Positions 5,619 to 6,992 of a stretch of 6,992 nucleotides of DNA are shown piece by piece. Within the stretch, counting starts at the first letter, position 1. Each line of letters begins with the position of its first letter. The DNA lies in contig CAJWAH010000071.1 of the NCBI GenBank assembly GCA_913020095.1, positions 1-6,992 of the forward strand, written 5' to 3'. The translations under genes were made by a program, and so were the position numbers. Below the pieces are notes generated by a model. It ran no database searches. It saw only the letters and a list, made by a program, of their open reading frames with translations, and was not told the origin of the DNA. Source of the stretch: an uncultured Synechococcus sp. Lineage in GTDB: Bacteria > Cyanobacteriota > Cyanobacteriia > PCC-6307 > Cyanobiaceae.

Positions 5619-6352
5619 GCCATCAAGTGGTTCAGCAGCTGGTCGAGCAGCTGGTTGCCTTCGCGATCAAGACTGACTTGGAAGCGGTCTTGATCGCGCC
5701 GGATGCGTGCAGCTGAGGTGCCAGCGCTGCCAATGAAGGCTTGATCAGCCTCAATCCATTGCTCAACGCTGGCTGGGGAGGCTTCCACATGGAATTGCAA
5801 CCCCACAGCGTGTTGGCCGATTTGAAAGGCCTGCTCCGGGCAGTGAAGCGTGGAGGCCAATAGTTCGGCGTGCTGGCTTAAACGGCAACGATCGCCGTGC
5901 CAATGCAGCACCAACTGGTGGGTGGGGATGCCTTGTAGCCATGGCACCTCCGCTGCTGTCTTCTGCCAGCTGATCGGGCCAAAGCCCACTTCTTTGAGGG
6001 GATGGGCAGGATCACCGGCGTTGAGTGGTTCGATGCGGCCGCCGCTCGCCACGCAGAGCAGTTGGGCACCCAGGCAGATGCCAAGGGCGGGCCGCCCCTG
6101 AGCCAGCCATTGCTTCAGCCAGGTCAACTCCTGCTCGAGCCAATGCAGCCCTGGCTGTTGGCGCTCATTGACCCCCATGGGCCCGCCCATCAGCACGGCC
6201 ACGGCGGGTTGATGGGTTTCAACGGCAGGTAGGGCCTCGCCTTGATCGGGGCGTATCCGTTGGACCGTGATTCCTTTGGCGTCGGCCCAGTCGGCGATGC
6301 GATCGGGCCCCTCGCGATCCACGTGCTGGACCACCAGCAGCTCAGGCAGCAT
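5603..6352 (-). CDS. Stand-alone class I glutamine amidotransferase (GMP synthase-like GATase1 domain)
   Basis: This 249-residue protein is a single GATase1 domain. It shows LLVVQH at the N-terminal strand, VAVLMGGPMGVNE (51-63) with the oxyanion-side GGPMG, the nucleophile Cys93 in LGICLGAQLL, and the remaining triad residues His188 and Glu190 in GLQFHVEA. Such domains hydrolyse glutamine to glutamate and ammonia, or have been adapted to hydrolyse gamma-glutamyl bonds. No synthetase domain follows, so it is not GuaA, CarA or TrpG by architecture; it belongs with the 'type 1 glutamine amidotransferase' proteins of unknown partner. It begins 8 bases after the ureC stop with TGAG nearby as a possible weak ribosome binding site, so it is probably transcribed with the urease genes. 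The 3' end converges on and overlaps the COQ4-like gene. The acceptor for its ammonia is unknown. Confidence 0.9.
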   Translation of the reverse strand: MLPELLVVQHVDREGPDRIADWADAKGITVQRIRPDQGEALPAVETHQPAVAVLMGGPMGVNERQQPGLHWLEQELTWLKQWLAQGRPALGICLGAQLLCVASGGRIEPLNAGDPAHPLKEVGFGPISWQKTAAEVPWLQGIPTHQLVLHWHGDRCRLSQHAELLASTLHCPEQAFQIGQHAVGLQFHVEASPASVEQWIEADQAFIGSAGTSAARIRRDQDRFQVSLDREGNQLLDQLLNHLMAQAGS

Positions 6353-6360
6353 CGCTTGGC

Positions 6361-6992
6361 TCAGAGCAGGAAGTAGCGCTGGGCCATCGGCAGCACCTCA
6401 GCCGGCTCGCAGGTGAGCAGTTCACCGTCGGCGAACACCTCATAGGTCTCCGGATCCACCTCCACCTTGGGTAGGGCGATGTTGTTTTTCATCTGCGCTT
6501 TGCCGATGCCGCGGGTGTTCTGCACCGGCACGCATGGAGTGCGCAGCCCTAAGGCCTCCGGAACGCCGGCATCAAGACCCGCTTGGCTCAGGAAGGTGAG
6601 GCACGAGGGGGCCATGGCGCCGCCGAAGCTGGCGAACATCGGCCGGCCATGCACTGGGCCGGGCGTGGGAATCGAGGCATTGGCATCGCCCATCTGGGCC
6701 CAGGCGATCGAGCCGCCTTTGAGCACCAGCTCGGGTTTCACCCCAAAGAATCCCGGCTTCCACAGCACCAGATCCGCCAGCTTGCCCACTTCCACCGAGC
6801 CCACCTGATGGTCGAGGCCATGGGCGATGGCGGGGTTGATCGTCACCTTGGCGATGTAGCGCTTCAGGCGGGTGTTGTCGTTGCGGCTGTTGTCGCCCTC
6901 GAGCACGCCCCGCTGCACCTTCATCTTGTGGGCGGTTTGGAAGGTGCGGGTGATCACCTCGCCCACGCGGCCCATGGCCTGGGAGTCGCTGG
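6361..6992 (-). CDS. ureC: Urease subunit alpha, C-terminal part (N-terminus outside window)
   Basis: The visible 210 residues are the C-terminal part of the nickel enzyme that hydrolyses urea to ammonia and carbamate. The fragment begins with [18 protein letters not shown]. The Asp in SDSQ (codon 6985-6987) lies 208 residues from the C-terminus counting itself, matching the nickel-ligating Asp360 of the 567-residue Klebsiella enzyme. Further family blocks are [56 protein letters not shown] and the typical ending [16 protein letters not shown]. The other nickel ligands, the carbamylated lysine and the catalytic flap histidine lie upstream, outside the window. Nothing in the visible part is truncated or frameshifted, so the gene looks functional. 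Urease lets marine picocyanobacteria use urea as nitrogen source. The gene ends 8 bases before the amidotransferase gene. Confidence 0.97.
   Translation of the reverse strand, partial: SDSQAMGRVGEVITRTFQTAHKMKVQRGVLEGDNSRNDNTRLKRYIAKVTINPAIAHGLDHQVGSVEVGKLADLVLWKPGFFGVKPELVLKGGSIAWAQMGDANASIPTPGPVHGRPMFASFGGAMAPSCLTFLSQAGLDAGVPEALGLRTPCVPVQNTRGIGKAQMKNNIALPKVEVDPETYEVFADGELLTCEPAEVLPMAQRYFLL

Noticed and set aside
5615..5665. Repeated CAGCTGGT-like sequence after the COQ4-like stop, considered as a terminator or repeat
   Set aside because: It encodes the leucine-rich LLDQLLNHL tail of the amidotransferase, has no T-run, and does not form a stable GC hairpin typical of an intrinsic terminator.
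5603..6352. Assignment as GMP synthase (guaA) or anthranilate synthase component II (trpG)
   Set aside because: There is no ATP-pyrophosphatase domain or synthase partner, and the gene follows ureC, so only the general amidotransferase call is supported.
1..6992. CRISPR arrays, tRNA or rRNA genes, insertion sequences, HIP1 palindromes
   Set aside because: Nearly all the sequence is occupied by well-supported genes, and by eye I found no spaced direct repeats, cloverleaf candidates, transposase frames or GCGATCGC sites.

Overview
The window looks like chromosome from a marine picocyanobacterium (Synechococcus/Cyanobium type). The base composition is GC-rich, genes are packed with overlaps, and the gene set fits: a urease alpha-subunit end, an ATP-grasp/alpha-E/transglutaminase operon, and several short hypothetical proteins. 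I saw no copy of the HIP1 palindrome GCGATCGC that is frequent in many other cyanobacteria. The organism assignment is inference from gene content and style; no rRNA or other marker gene is present.

Layout, left to right. (1) 1-1166, minus strand: an AlkB/ALKBH2-like 2-oxoglutarate/Fe(II) dioxygenase, then a small unknown protein, then the N-terminal part of a xylose-isomerase-like TIM-barrel protein cut off by the window edge. The last two genes overlap by 4 bases. (2) 1216-1707, plus strand: a single-domain cupin, divergent from alkB across 49 bases; its 3' end runs 39 bases into the next gene. (3) 1669-4990, minus strand: three overlapping genes, a circularly permuted ATP-grasp ligase, an alpha-E (DUF403) helical protein and a transglutaminase-like cysteine protease/transferase. 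This is a known conserved trio, predicted to make or modify a peptide-like product that is still unknown. (4) 5100-5618, plus strand: a short protein carrying the COQ4 zinc-site signature HDxxH-x11-E and a COQ4-like C-terminus, divergent from the ATP-grasp operon across about 109 bases. (5) 5603-6992, minus strand: the C-terminal 210 residues of urease alpha (ureC), then, 8 bases downstream, a stand-alone class I glutamine amidotransferase that converges on and overlaps the COQ4-like gene by 16 bases.

The two plus-strand genes are single genes wedged between minus-strand operons, and both end inside a neighbour, leaving no room for ordinary intrinsic terminators. I found no tRNA, rRNA, CRISPR array, insertion sequence or convincing riboswitch. 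The points of most interest are the amidoligase operon with no known product and the COQ4-like protein in an organism type that makes plastoquinone rather than ubiquinone.
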